This document shows, piece by piece, positions 43,059 to 53,107 of a DNA stretch of 64,000 bases (position 1 is the stretch's first letter; every line of letters starts with the position of its first letter). Source of the DNA: Thiofilum sp039797965 (lineage in GTDB: Bacteria; Pseudomonadota; Gammaproteobacteria; Thiotrichales; Thiotrichaceae); NCBI GenBank assembly GCA_039797965.1, contig JBDKGX010000004.1:11314-75313 (forward strand), read 5' to 3'. The position numbers and the translations under genes were made by a program. The notes under the pieces were generated by a model, which did not search any database, was not told the origin of the DNA, and saw only the letters and a list, made by a program, of their open reading frames with translations.

Positions 43059-43718
43059 TTAATGCAACTCGATATTACTCACCCCCCAAAAACCAAAGGG
43101 TTTTAAATCTGGATTTTGGGTATTGCGTTTAAATGAGTACTTCCACACTTGTGGTTTAGGAGTGCTAGCCGTATTGATAGTCAGATCAACCCAAGCAAAA
43201 TTACCACTTTCATAATCCTTAGTGACTGTCCACTTAAACTCAGAATTAGCTTTCCAAAAGGTCTCAAACTCTTCATAAGTCCGTTGTGCACCACTTTCCT
43301 GAGCCTTAAATAAAATATAGGCTGCTTGATATTGACCGTCTTGAATATATTGAAAGTACTTAGTCATTGCTTGACGAGGTGTCAATCCTGCTGGTTTAGC
43401 TACCGCAGGTGTGGTTGAAGTAGCAGTACTTGTTGTGGTACCTGTTGCAGTAGTCGTGGCAGAGGTGGAGCTAGGTGTAGTAGGCACACTAAGTGCATTT
43501 TGCACTACAGGTTGATCAGGTTTAACCGGAGCTTCAATAGGTGGCATGGTTGCAGGGGTAGTACTGGAGTCTTTCACTTGGGTTTCAGTAAATTTAACCT
43601 TTGCATTGCCAAATCCTACCTCAGAAGGAATGATGCCCTTAAATTCCACCAACCAAAATAAGAAAGCAAATGCTAGTACGACTGCAACGATGATTGCCAT
43701 AGGCCATTCTTTCATCAT
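43059..43718 (-). CDS. Membrane-anchored protein with NTF2-like C-terminal domain
   Basis: The 219-residue product has one N-terminal membrane helix (AIIVAVVLAFAFLFWLVEF), a Thr/Pro/Ser-rich linker and a C-terminal alpha/beta domain (AMTKYFQYIQDGQYQAAYILF, then FETFWKANSEFKW) resembling NTF2-like/DUF4878-type folds. It is probably held in the inner membrane with the domain in the periplasm. The specific function is unknown. An ACACTAT/ATAGTGT hairpin lies just after its stop (43035-43055). Confidence 0.65.
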   Translation of the reverse strand: MMKEWPMAIIVAVVLAFAFLFWLVEFKGIIPSEVGFGNAKVKFTETQVKDSSTTPATMPPIEAPVKPDQPVVQNALSVPTTPSSTSATTTATGTTTSTATSTTPAVAKPAGLTPRQAMTKYFQYIQDGQYQAAYILFKAQESGAQRTYEEFETFWKANSEFKWTVTKDYESGNFAWVDLTINTASTPKPQVWKYSFKRNTQNPDLKPFGFWGVSNIELH

Positions 43719-43821
43719 ATTTATTAACCCCTAAAGTCATTCATTTTATAAAAAACGGATTATAGCAAGCTGTATGATCACATCTACAGCAGGTTTATAT
43801 TAAATCGCTTTAAGTTATCGA

Positions 43822-44628
43822 CTAGGGTCGCGCTCGCAAAATCTGATTAATCACAAAACCATCATTGCGCCCTAAAAAGTGATTACCTTTACTAGCCCAT
43901 ACCTCAGACCTTCCGTGTAGCGCCAAGACATTATTCATATTTTGACTGAAAAATGGCACGATAAAATCAAATTGGCTAGGGTGCTCATTATCACGTACGA
44001 CAGAAATATACCGTACTGACGGATGGGGTTGGTGATTCAACCAATACATAAAATTGCCGGGACGCTCTTCGTTCAATTGTTGCAGTAAAGTACTCGAGGC
44101 TTGATACATAGATCGCAAACCAAGGTCATCCGCAATACGCCCCCAAGGAGTAGCCATCATAGTATTAATTAAATCACTAACAGGAGTGCCCACATGCGGG
44201 CTCGCAATCGTCAGCAAACTATTAATAGGTACTGGGCGTTTACCCACTAACCAATAACGTGCTACTACTCCACCCGCTGAATGGGCAACTAACTCTAAAG
44301 GCTCACCGCGCACTTGATAAATAGCCCCTAAGTACTTATCCAACCATTGCGCCTGTACCTCAACCAACGCCATAGAAGGCAAATCTACCGTATAAAATAT
44401 ATCTACAGGTCGACGAGGCAACTGCGTACTATTCCAAATACCTCTTGGAGTAGCTTGAAAATGTCCGCCCTCTACCCAACCTGTTGCTTGTAAACCTTGA
44501 CTCACACGACTCAAGCGCCAGTCCATCCCCTTAGCTTGGAACCCGTGAATCAATACAATCGTTTTAGCGTGTACACCAACACTCCATAATAGGGTAATAA
44601 GCACTACGAACCATTTAAGCCTTTGCAT
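43822..44628 (-). CDS. Secreted alpha/beta-hydrolase, triacylglycerol-lipase-like
   Basis: The 268-residue protein has a signal peptide ending VHA-KTIVL, the oxyanion-loop motif VLIHGFQAKGMDW and the nucleophile elbow LVAHSAGGVVAR with Ser 117. The later Asp and His (near FIVPF and GNHFLG) are good candidates for the rest of the triad. It is probably a secreted lipase or esterase. No foldase gene adjoins. Confidence 0.82.
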   Translation of the reverse strand: MQRLKWFVVLITLLWSVGVHAKTIVLIHGFQAKGMDWRLSRVSQGLQATGWVEGGHFQATPRGIWNSTQLPRRPVDIFYTVDLPSMALVEVQAQWLDKYLGAIYQVRGEPLELVAHSAGGVVARYWLVGKRPVPINSLLTIASPHVGTPVSDLINTMMATPWGRIADDLGLRSMYQASSTLLQQLNEERPGNFMYWLNHQPHPSVRYISVVRDNEHPSQFDFIVPFFSQNMNNVLALHGRSEVWASKGNHFLGRNDGFVINQILRARP

Positions 44629-44723
44629 GGTAAACCCTTATCAATTTAGTACTGTCATAGTTGTTTACTACTAAGAGTAGTATGCTAATACTCACCCCGT
44701 AAACTGATCTAAAGGGCTGTCTG

Positions 44724-45407
44724 ATGTCAATTCGATGTGTAGTATTTGATCTGGATGATACTTTGTGGGAATGCGACTCTTTGATTCATAACGCTGAAAT
44801 CGCCACATATAACTGGCTTAGTACTCATTACCCGCGTATTACCGAGCGCTATACATTGCCAGCCTTGATTCAGCACCGAATTAATTTCATGAGTTACCAT
44901 CCCCAGTTGTACTACAATTACACCGTTTTGCGTAAATTATGGCTAGCACAACTAGCCGACGAGGCGGGGTACTCTAGAGCATTAGTCGAACCAACCTTTA
45001 TGGTATTTTGGTTAGCACGTAACCAAGTACAATGGTTTGCAGGAGTACTAGAGACGTTGCCATTATTAGCACGCGATTATCAGCTAGGGGTCATCAGCAA
45101 TGGTAATGCTGATGTACATCACATTGGGATTGGAGATTTATTTTCATTTGTACACAGCTCAAGTCAAGCAGGAGTGGCTAAGCCTCATCCTAAGATTTTT
45201 CAACAAGCACTTCAGATGGCTGAGCTACCGGCTCAATCTGTGGTCTATGTGGGAGATAACTTGGAACATGATATCGCTGGTGCACAGGCGGTGGGGATGC
45301 CTGCTATTTGGTTTCAGCAACCCCATCAACAGCCTAAAGATCATATTAAACCTAATGCCACCATACGCTATTTTAGTGAATTGGTATCGGTGCTTAAAAC
45401 ATTATAA
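44724..45407 (+). CDS. HAD-superfamily hydrolase
   Basis: The 227-residue phosphatase-like protein has HAD motif I VFDLDDTLWE, motif II VISNGNAD, the lysine motif AKPHPKIF and motif IV VYVGDNLEHDIAGAQAVGM. The cap type is C1, as in phosphoglycolate- or YjjG/YigB-like enzymes. The substrate is unknown. It lies about 90 bp before relA on the same strand. Confidence 0.88.
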   Translation: MSIRCVVFDLDDTLWECDSLIHNAEIATYNWLSTHYPRITERYTLPALIQHRINFMSYHPQLYYNYTVLRKLWLAQLADEAGYSRALVEPTFMVFWLARNQVQWFAGVLETLPLLARDYQLGVISNGNADVHHIGIGDLFSFVHSSSQAGVAKPHPKIFQQALQMAELPAQSVVYVGDNLEHDIAGAQAVGMPAIWFQQPHQQPKDHIKPNATIRYFSELVSVLKTL

Positions 45408-45496
45408 ATTAATAAGTACTCGCCCTAATGGGATTAATCCAAGCTTTAATCCTCAAGGCATTCGCATCCAGCCGTTATTTTCTAGGAGAGCTTATC

Positions 45497-47713
45497 ATGC
45501 AGCATAGTCGGCTGACTGATCCTAGTGCTCATAATTTAGAGTCATGGGTACAACTATTTTGGACGTCAGGACGTGAGCAAGATGAATACCGTATTCGTCA
45601 GTTAGTGGAGCAGCTACTCCATAAACCATTAGATATGACTGCCGGCTTAGAGCCTAGTGGTTTAGAGATGGCTGAAATTTTGCGTCATTTAGATGTGGAT
45701 CAGGCGACACTTATTGCTGCTCTATGTGCGGATAACCATTTTAACTACCTCAAAATCACCGAAATCAACGATCAGTTTGGTGTTCAAACCGCCATTATGG
45801 TGGAAAATACCCGTACCCTTCAGCATTTTACACGCATTACTGAACAAGCTGAGCCAACGGTAATCACTGACATTAAAGTCAAAACTAGAATCACCCAAAA
45901 AAGTAATGGAGAACAATTACGCCGGATGATTCTTGCCATTGTTAAAGACTTACGAGTAGTACTGATTAAACTAGCGTGGCAATTGCAGTACTTACGTTTA
46001 CTCGCACAATCCTCTGAACACAAGTTACAAACCAGTGCTGCTCGTCAGACCTTAGAGGTTTATGCTCCGCTAGCCAGTCGCTTAGGGATTAGTCAAATTA
46101 AGTGGGAGCTTGAGGACTTATCTTTCCGTTTCCAACAACCCGATATTTATAAGCGTATTGCCAAGGCATTAGCCCATCGGCGAGTTGAACGTGAGATTTA
46201 TATTGATAATGTCATTAAACAAATCCAAGTACTTTTACAAGAAGACGGAATTGAGGCAACCGTCTACGGGCGACCTAAGCATATTTATAGTATTTGGCGC
46301 AAAATGACTCGCAAAAAAATCGATATGGATCAGTTATTTGATCTTCGAGCGATTCGGGTTATGGTCGATAGTGTACAAACGTGTTATCAAGTAATGAACC
46401 TCGTTCACAATACATGGAGCCATTTAGAAGAAGAGTATGATGACTATATTAGCAATAGCAAAAGTAATGGCTATGAATCCATTCACACTGTCATTTTAGG
46501 CCCTGATGCGCATTATATCGAGATTCAAATCCGCACCTATGACATGCACAAGTTTGCTGAGTCAGGGGTGGCCTCTCATTGGAACTATAAAGAAGGGGGC
46601 AAAGCTCAGGCTAGACATCATCAAATCATTGATAATTTACGCGCCTCGTTAAATGAATTATTAGAGCGCAATCGGGAGGATGACGAGTACTTATTAGAGG
46701 ACTTTCATAACCAAGTTTACTCAGACAGTATTTTTGTTATGACTCCTAAAAGTCGGGTCATTGAATTATCCAAAGGTTCTACACCACTAGATTTTGCTTA
46801 TGCAATTCATACCGATATTGGTCATCGGTGTTTAGGTGCCAAGGTGAATGGCGATATAGTGCCACTGAACTATGAACTCAGCACAGGTCAGCAAATTGAA
46901 ATCCTCACGGGTAAAGAAGCACGCCCCAAAATGAATTGGCTAAACCCCTCTTTGGGGTACGCCAAATCCGCTCGTACTCGGCAAAAAATCAACCATTGGT
47001 TTCGTCAACAAGATCACGAAAAAAACCGTGCGACAGGGTTAGAAATTTTAGAGCATGAAAAACATATTCTAAATTTACCCACCTTGAGTGCGACAGATAT
47101 TTATAAAAATTTTGGGCGACAAAGTGAACGCGACTTTCTTATTGCTCTAGGGCGAGGTGATATTAGCACTCAGCAATTGGTCGAGAGCTTAGCACGCTCA
47201 CGTGAGAAGGAAATTAAACTTCGTAAAGTTCGCCCTTCTAAAGATAGTGTGAAAATCCAAGGCGGTATTGAGGTGGCGGGTGTTAAAGACCTACATACCC
47301 AAGTTGCCCGATGCTGTAAACCGGTATTTGGAGACTCCATTATAGGTTTCATTACTCAGGGTCGCGGTATCACTGTGCATCGTACCCAATGCCCTAACAT
47401 TACTAGTTTAAATACTGAGCAACAGGCTCGCCTAATCGAAGTTAAATGGGGCGGTGAGGGTAATGTGTATGTGGCTGATATTTTAGTGTCAGCTTACAAC
47501 GAACATGGTCTTTTAAGAGATATTACTAATGTCCTGTTTAAAGCACATGTAATGATTTTAAGCTTAAACGCACGCCCTAGCCACGCCCCAGACGAGTTAG
47601 CTATGATCGATATTACTATTCAAATCGATGACGCATCCCAACTCGCTGATGTACTAGAGCGTCTAATCCAAATACCTGCTGTCATTGATGCCCAACGCAA
47701 AAACACCGTCTAA
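45497..47713 (+). CDS. relA: (p)ppGpp synthetase RelA
   Basis: The 738-residue protein has a degenerate N-terminal hydrolase domain in which the His-Asp pair is lost (AALCADNHFNYLK), an active synthetase domain (KSNGYESIHTVILGP), a TGS domain (VIELSKGSTPLDFAYAIHTD), a zinc-finger region with VARCCKPVFGD and HRTQCPN, and a C-terminal ACT domain. It is therefore a monofunctional RelA that makes the stringent alarmone on starved ribosomes. TAGGAGAG eight bases before ATG 45497 fixes the start. It overlaps the convergent protoglobin gene by 4 bases. Confidence 0.95.
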   Translation: MQHSRLTDPSAHNLESWVQLFWTSGREQDEYRIRQLVEQLLHKPLDMTAGLEPSGLEMAEILRHLDVDQATLIAALCADNHFNYLKITEINDQFGVQTAIMVENTRTLQHFTRITEQAEPTVITDIKVKTRITQKSNGEQLRRMILAIVKDLRVVLIKLAWQLQYLRLLAQSSEHKLQTSAARQTLEVYAPLASRLGISQIKWELEDLSFRFQQPDIYKRIAKALAHRRVEREIYIDNVIKQIQVLLQEDGIEATVYGRPKHIYSIWRKMTRKKIDMDQLFDLRAIRVMVDSVQTCYQVMNLVHNTWSHLEEEYDDYISNSKSNGYESIHTVILGPDAHYIEIQIRTYDMHKFAESGVASHWNYKEGGKAQARHHQIIDNLRASLNELLERNREDDEYLLEDFHNQVYSDSIFVMTPKSRVIELSKGSTPLDFAYAIHTDIGHRCLGAKVNGDIVPLNYELSTGQQIEILTGKEARPKMNWLNPSLGYAKSARTRQKINHWFRQQDHEKNRATGLEILEHEKHILNLPTLSATDIYKNFGRQSERDFLIALGRGDISTQQLVESLARSREKEIKLRKVRPSKDSVKIQGGIEVAGVKDLHTQVARCCKPVFGDSIIGFITQGRGITVHRTQCPNITSLNTEQQARLIEVKWGGEGNVYVADILVSAYNEHGLLRDITNVLFKAHVMILSLNARPSHAPDELAMIDITIQIDDASQLADVLERLIQIPAVIDAQRKNTV

Positions 47714-48273
47714 GTCGATTTTTTATTGTAGGCGGCCACCATATTGGCAAATAACTTATGACTGATACCTGTTACGCTTAAAAAGCGTGACAGCTCAGCG
47801 GTAACCATCGACTCTTGATAAGACAGCTGCATAACCTGTAAGTTATATCCCATCACACTATTTAAAGCTTGAAGTACTTGTAATAGCTTGCTGGGTTCCT
47901 TGCTGTAGAGATAGACAGCCACATGTACTAACTTGTCTTGTAAATACACAGCAGCCCCTGTCATAAAATCCGCAGGTAATTTGATTCGCACATGTACATC
48001 ACCGACATGATAAAGATGCGCAGCAAAATCATTATCAAACTCGTGCGTAAACAAACTAGTCAGCCATTCTAAATGCGTTTTTTTTAACGCTTCGACCTTA
48101 CCCTCGATAAAAAATTGAGCCTCTTCAATTTCCATCAAGTGTGCATAAAAGGCGTCAGTGATAGGAGATAGATAAGGCATCATATCCTGACCAACCACTT
48201 TAATAAGCTGCTCTTTTTCTGGAGTTAAATCACAGAAATGTTTGCAGTAAATATTGAGCTTTGCGAAATCCAT
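47710..48273 (-). CDS. Protoglobin-type haem sensor domain protein
   Basis: The 187-residue protein looks like the globin part of globin-coupled sensors on its own. The proximal haem ligand is likely His 94 in VGDVHVRIKLPADFMTGA, a motif close to the GCS consensus. An upstream Tyr/Phe-rich helix (ITDAFYAHLMEI) fits the distal side. No output domain is fused, so it may bind oxygen or NO and signal by protein contact. It converges on relA with a 4-base overlap; a link is unproven. Confidence 0.82.
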   Translation of the reverse strand: MDFAKLNIYCKHFCDLTPEKEQLIKVVGQDMMPYLSPITDAFYAHLMEIEEAQFFIEGKVEALKKTHLEWLTSLFTHEFDNDFAAHLYHVGDVHVRIKLPADFMTGAAVYLQDKLVHVAVYLYSKEPSKLLQVLQALNSVMGYNLQVMQLSYQESMVTAELSRFLSVTGISHKLFANMVAAYNKKST

Positions 48274-48354
48274 CCCTCACCTTCTACATCTATTGTGTTC
48301 ATTATAAATTTTAATCTAAATGCTGCTAGTGTGATGGATAATTTGAGAAATTTG

Positions 48355-49407
48355 TTAAAACCGACGCTCAACGGTCACCGTGCTGCCCGCCCGAAGTACT
48401 TTTAGTTGGATATCAGAAGCCTTACTAATATTTTGTAAGGCCTTAATACCATTAGGCATATCATCCAAAGGTATACCATTAACCTCAGTCACAATATCGC
48501 CTGCCATTAAGCCAGTTTGCTCAAACAGCTCCATATTCTTACCCGGATTAACTCGAAAACCCTTCATTTGCCCTTCTACTCTTGCAGGGGAAGCGACCAT
48601 AACGTCCAAAAGCCGACTATTGTCGGCTAGGGCTTGTTCACGAAACTGCCCCAAACTGAGGGGTTGTGGTGGGATCATTTCACCCTGCTTGGGGGCATCC
48701 GGTTGAGGCATATCAATAGGTGGTTGATCTGGTACAGTCTGCATTAAACTAGGGTCTTGCATCACGGGGACATCCATCACAGGCTGAGGCTCGAACATAG
48801 GGTCACTGGCAGGCATAACCCCCATATTGCTTCCTGTGCTGGACTTACTAATCAGTGGTAACGTCTGTTTACTATTATCGCCCCAGTCAAGCTCCGCTGT
48901 TTTATCAGTAACCTTACGAAGTACTGCACCAATATCTTCATCTTGATTATTGATACGGATAATAATCGGCTCATCTACTTTAAAAACCTTTTGTTGACCG
49001 CGAATCCGTAAGATAGCTAAACCATCTTTACCGGATAGAGCATAAACCCCCACTAACTCCACAGCCTCACGGGGCTTTGCTACTGTAGGAGCAGATTCTG
49101 GCTGAACAGGTATAGCCTCGGGTGTTTGTACAGCCGCTACTTGTACCTGACCAAACAAATGATACCGTGCTACCTCATCGCCCTCATTAATTCTCGGTGC
49201 TTTAGCAGGTAGTACTTGTACGGGTGCGGTACCTGCTATTTCATATTGAGCCTTAGTTCGAGCCAGTAAATCCGGATCAGCCGGAAACATTAACCAAGTT
49301 AAACGGGCTAATAATGAACCACACACTACAATTAAAGTCAGGGTTAAATAATCAGGCAGTCGGTCTAAAAGCCGTCCTACCCAAGTTCTCTGATTCAAGC
49401 TCTGCAT
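48355..49407 (-). CDS. gspC: Type II secretion protein GspC with PDZ domain
   Basis: The 350-residue protein has one membrane helix (YLTLTLIVVCGSLLARLTWLM), the homology region (VARYHLFGQV, then ELVGVYALSGKDGLAILRI), a Pro/Met-rich linker and a C-terminal PDZ domain (FEQTGLMAGDIVTEVNGIPLDD). GspC links the inner-membrane platform to the secretin GspD. No other gsp gene is in the neighbourhood, so it is separated from the main cluster or part of a dispersed system. Confidence 0.86.
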   Translation of the reverse strand: MQSLNQRTWVGRLLDRLPDYLTLTLIVVCGSLLARLTWLMFPADPDLLARTKAQYEIAGTAPVQVLPAKAPRINEGDEVARYHLFGQVQVAAVQTPEAIPVQPESAPTVAKPREAVELVGVYALSGKDGLAILRIRGQQKVFKVDEPIIIRINNQDEDIGAVLRKVTDKTAELDWGDNSKQTLPLISKSSTGSNMGVMPASDPMFEPQPVMDVPVMQDPSLMQTVPDQPPIDMPQPDAPKQGEMIPPQPLSLGQFREQALADNSRLLDVMVASPARVEGQMKGFRVNPGKNMELFEQTGLMAGDIVTEVNGIPLDDMPNGIKALQNISKASDIQLKVLRAGSTVTVERRF

Positions 49408-49434
49408 AATGCAAACCTCAACAACAAGCAGGGG

Positions 49435-50451
49435 TTATACTTGGTAATAATGTCGATACCACTTCACGAAATGAGCAATTCCTTCATGAAGTGGTGTAGA
49501 CGGTCTGTAACCAACATCGGTTACCAGTGCTTCGACATCTGCATAGGTATCGGGCACATCACCGGGTTGTAGGGGTAATAAGTTCATTGTCGCTTTGCAA
49601 CCTAATTGGGTTTCAATTGCGCCAATATAATCAATTAGCTCAACCGGTTGTTGATTACCTATATTATAGACCCTCCACGGCGCTCTACTAGTACTAGGAT
49701 CAGGATGAGTGCCATCCCAAACTCGATTAGACTGCGCTGGATGATCTAAAGTACGGATGATACCCTCAACAATATCATCAATATAGGTAAAATCACGCCG
49801 ATGCTTACCATAGTTGTACACATCAATCGGCTGTCCCGCCAAAATTGCCTTAGCAAATTTAAACGGTGACATATCAGGACGCCCCCACGGACCATACACA
49901 GTAAAGAATCGCAAACCTGTGGTCGGTAAATTAAATAAATGTGAATACGTATGCGCCATCAGCTCATTAGACTTTTTAGAGGCGGCATAGAGTGAAATAG
50001 GATGATCCACATTATCTTTCACCGAAAACGGCATATTTTCATTCATGCCATACACAGAACTAGAGGAAGCATACACTAAATGCTTCACCCCATTGTGGCG
50101 ACAGCCTTCGAGTACATGGGCAAACCCCGTAATATTGCTATCAATATAAGCTAAAGGGTTATCAATCGAATAACGTACCCCCGCTTGAGCAGCCAGATTA
50201 ACCACTGTATCAAACTGCTCAGCTTTAAATAGTTCAGCCATACCCTGACGATCAGCCAAATCCATTTTAACTAAGCGAAACTGTTTAGCGGTATCGTGTG
50301 CCTCGATCTCCTTGAGACGAGCTTCTTTTAAAGATACTTCGTAATAATCATTGAGATTATCCAAACCGACTACACTATCCCCACGCTTCAAAAGCGCTAA
50401 AGTGACGTGCATGCCAATAAAGCCCGCTGCTCCGGTTACCAAGACACGCAT
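49435..50451 (-). CDS. NAD-dependent sugar epimerase, UDP-glucuronate 4-epimerase type
   Basis: The 338-residue extended SDR has GAAGFIGMHVTLALLKRG, the DNLNDYYEVSLKEARL segment typical of UDP-glucuronate epimerases, SSSSVYG and catalytic YAASKKSNE. It supplies UDP-galacturonate for LPS or capsule. It lies 28 bp downstream of purC on the same strand, and gspC follows; no other polysaccharide gene adjoins. Confidence 0.88.
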   Translation of the reverse strand: MRVLVTGAAGFIGMHVTLALLKRGDSVVGLDNLNDYYEVSLKEARLKEIEAHDTAKQFRLVKMDLADRQGMAELFKAEQFDTVVNLAAQAGVRYSIDNPLAYIDSNITGFAHVLEGCRHNGVKHLVYASSSSVYGMNENMPFSVKDNVDHPISLYAASKKSNELMAHTYSHLFNLPTTGLRFFTVYGPWGRPDMSPFKFAKAILAGQPIDVYNYGKHRRDFTYIDDIVEGIIRTLDHPAQSNRVWDGTHPDPSTSRAPWRVYNIGNQQPVELIDYIGAIETQLGCKATMNLLPLQPGDVPDTYADVEALVTDVGYRPSTPLHEGIAHFVKWYRHYYQV

Positions 50452-50479
50452 ACAAACTCCCAGTTAGTTTAATAATTAA

Positions 50480-51367
50480 TTATGAATGCATTAAACGCTC
50501 AGCCACTTCCTGATACTTCTCTGCCGATTTTTGTGCCACCTCAGCAGGTAACTCAGGGCCTGGTGCTACCTTCCCCCAATCGAGCGTTTCTAAGTAGTCC
50601 CGTACATATTGCTTATCAAAGGAGGGTGGGCTAATTCCGACCTGATAGTGATCAACTGGCCAAAAACGTGAGGAATCGGGGGTAAGTACTTCATCAATGA
50701 GTACTAAATTGCCCACATCATCCAAGCCAAACTCAAATTTGGTGTCTGCAATAATAATACCGCGCTCTAAGGCATAACTAGCCGCTTTTTGATAAAGCTG
50801 CAAACTTACCGCACGAACCTGATCAGCGAGCTGATTACCAAGCTGGTTTCGCATCTGATCAAAACTAATATTGATGTCGTGATCCCCTACTTCCGCTTTA
50901 GTTGAAGGGGTGAAAATGGGCTCTGGTAATTGCTGGGCTAATTGCAGCCCTTGTGGTAAATCAATTCCGCATATTTGCCCTGTCGCTTGATAATCTTTCC
51001 AACCGGAACCAATTAAATATCCCCGCACAATCGCCTCAACAGGCAAAGGCTTTAAACGCTTAACAATCATACTGCGCCCAGTGAGCATCTCGCGCTCCTC
51101 AGGGCTTAAAGGCAAATCCTCTAAGGTCAACTCACTGAAGTGATTAGGGATAATATCTTTTAAGTACTCAAACCAAAAATTAGCCACTTGAGTGAGAATA
51201 ATGCCTTTACGGGGAATCGGGGTAGGCAGTACTACATCAAACGCAGATAAGCGATCCGTCGTTACAATCAACATGTGTTTCGCATCAATAGCGTAAATAT
51301 CGCGCACTTTGCCACGCGCAAGAAGTTCTAAATGGTTTAATTGGGTTTCAAACACAACAGCAGACAT
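50480..51367 (-). CDS. purC: SAICAR synthetase
   Basis: The 295-residue enzyme has RGKVRDIYAID, the PLPVEAIVRGYLIGSGWKDY motif and IIADTKFEFG, VLTPDSSRFWP. It joins aspartate to CAIR in purine synthesis. The length corresponds to the longer, yeast-like PurC group rather than the 237-residue E. coli type. It is divergent from purE with an 86-bp gap that could be a shared purine-controlled promoter. Confidence 0.95.
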   Translation of the reverse strand: MSAVVFETQLNHLELLARGKVRDIYAIDAKHMLIVTTDRLSAFDVVLPTPIPRKGIILTQVANFWFEYLKDIIPNHFSELTLEDLPLSPEEREMLTGRSMIVKRLKPLPVEAIVRGYLIGSGWKDYQATGQICGIDLPQGLQLAQQLPEPIFTPSTKAEVGDHDINISFDQMRNQLGNQLADQVRAVSLQLYQKAASYALERGIIIADTKFEFGLDDVGNLVLIDEVLTPDSSRFWPVDHYQVGISPPSFDKQYVRDYLETLDWGKVAPGPELPAEVAQKSAEKYQEVAERLMHS

Positions 51368-51453
51368 AGTGGGATAGTACCTAGTTAAATAGTGCGAATT
51401 TAAAGATCACGGTATAATATCAGATTTTATAATAGTTAAGGATAATCGATACC

Positions 51454-51945
51454 ATGCAACCGCTTGTTGGAATCGTCATGGGCAGCAATAGCGACTGGAA
51501 CATTATGTCCAAAGCTGTTGAACAATTAGAAGTCTTTGGTGTGCCACACGAATACCGTGTTGTCTCTGCTCACCGAACCCCCGATCTACTGTTTGAGTAT
51601 GCCAGTACAGCGCTGGAGCGCGGTCTGCAATGTATTATTGCAGGGGCTGGGGGAGCAGCTCACCTACCCGGTATGCTCGCTTCTAAAACGACTGTCCCCG
51701 TACTGGGCGTACCTGTGCCGACTAAACACTTACAAGGCGTGGATTCGCTTTATTCAATTGTGCAAATGCCCAAAGGGATTCCGGTGGCAACCTTTGCGAT
51801 TGGTGAGGCGGGGGCTGCGAATGCTGGACTCTTTGCCGTGGCACTACTGGCGAATCACAATCCAGAGTTAGCACAAAAGCTCAAAGATTTTCGTGAAGCA
51901 CAACGCCAAGTCGCGTTAAATATGACACTTCCCCCTTCTGCATAA
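51454..51945 (+). CDS. purE: N5-carboxyaminoimidazole ribonucleotide mutase
   Basis: The 163-residue protein has VGIVMGSNSDWNIM, RVVSAHRTPDLL and IIAGAGGAAHLPGMLASKT, the class I PurE signatures. It converts N5-CAIR to CAIR. purK follows after 22 bp, and divergent purC uses its product, so the local group covers three consecutive purine steps. Confidence 0.96.
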   Translation: MQPLVGIVMGSNSDWNIMSKAVEQLEVFGVPHEYRVVSAHRTPDLLFEYASTALERGLQCIIAGAGGAAHLPGMLASKTTVPVLGVPVPTKHLQGVDSLYSIVQMPKGIPVATFAIGEAGAANAGLFAVALLANHNPELAQKLKDFREAQRQVALNMTLPPSA

Positions 51946-51967
51946 GTACTGATTAAAGGTTTAAGAA

Positions 51968-53107
51968 ATGCTCCCATCTGGTGCAACCATTGGCATGCTC
52001 GGCGGCGGTCAATTAGGACGTATGTTTACCGTTGCCGCCCGAACCCTTGGCTATCGAGTCATTGTTTTAGAACCCGACCCGCAAAGCCCAGCGGGACAAT
52101 TGGCTGATCAACATATTCAAGCCACCTATGATGATGCGCAAGCATTGGAGCAATTAGGTAAAGCATGCGATGTGATCACCACCGAATTTGAAAATATCCC
52201 CGCACAAACCTTAAAAACCTTAAGTACTTACTGCCCCGTACACCCCAGCGCAGAAGCGGTACAAGTCGCCCAAGATCGGATTGTGGAAAAAACTTTTGTA
52301 CGCTCGTGTGGATTATCCCCTGTACCCTTTATCGCAGTCCGCACACTGGCAGACTTACAACAAGCAGAAACACACATTCAATTCCCCGCGATTTTAAAAA
52401 CCGCGCGTTTAGGTTATGACGGCAAAGGGCAGATCACCGTTAAATCCATTAGTGAAGCCGAAGCCGCTTTTAAACAATTGAATGAAGTTGATTGCGTCTT
52501 AGAACAACGAGTGGAGTTGGAACGTGAAATATCAGTAGTACTCGGACGAAATCAGCGCGGCGAAGTACTCTGTTTTCCGGTAGCCGAAAATGAACATCGT
52601 AATGGTATTTTGTATCAAACTAGAGTACCTGCCCGTATTAGCCCTGAATTAGCACAACAAGCCAACGATGCAGCGACTACTATTGCGAATAAACTTAATT
52701 TTATTGGTGTCATGGCGGTAGAGTTTTTTGTTACTAAATCGGGCGAATTGCTAGTGAATGAAATGGCACCGCGTACGCATAATAGCGGGCATTATACCTT
52801 AGATGCGTGTGTAACCTCACAATTTGAACAGCAAGTACGTATGGTGTGTGGTCTACCTTTTGGTTCTACCCGCTTAGTGTCACCTGTTGTGATGATTAAT
52901 CTACTCGGTGATTTATGGCCTGAAGGTAATCAACCCGACTGGTTACAAGTCTTTAGCGACCCTGAAACTAAGTTACATTTATACGGTAAAGCCTCTGCCC
53001 GTAAGGGGCGCAAAATGGGGCATTACTGTACCCTAGCTCTAAATGCAGATGAAGCTGAGCAAACGGCTAATACGATTTTCCAAAACCTAGAACGAGTACT
53101 GAACTAA
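51968..53107 (+). CDS. purK: N5-carboxyaminoimidazole ribonucleotide synthetase
   Basis: The 379-residue ATP-grasp enzyme has GMLGGGQLGRMFTVAAR, TARLGYDGKGQ, the metal-binding EFFVTKSGELLVNEMAPRTHNS and a C-terminal HLYGKASARKGRKMGH. It carboxylates AIR with bicarbonate and ATP. The stop is directly followed by the ATG of the methyltransferase gene. Confidence 0.96.
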   Translation: MLPSGATIGMLGGGQLGRMFTVAARTLGYRVIVLEPDPQSPAGQLADQHIQATYDDAQALEQLGKACDVITTEFENIPAQTLKTLSTYCPVHPSAEAVQVAQDRIVEKTFVRSCGLSPVPFIAVRTLADLQQAETHIQFPAILKTARLGYDGKGQITVKSISEAEAAFKQLNEVDCVLEQRVELEREISVVLGRNQRGEVLCFPVAENEHRNGILYQTRVPARISPELAQQANDAATTIANKLNFIGVMAVEFFVTKSGELLVNEMAPRTHNSGHYTLDACVTSQFEQQVRMVCGLPFGSTRLVSPVVMINLLGDLWPEGNQPDWLQVFSDPETKLHLYGKASARKGRKMGHYCTLALNADEAEQTANTIFQNLERVLN

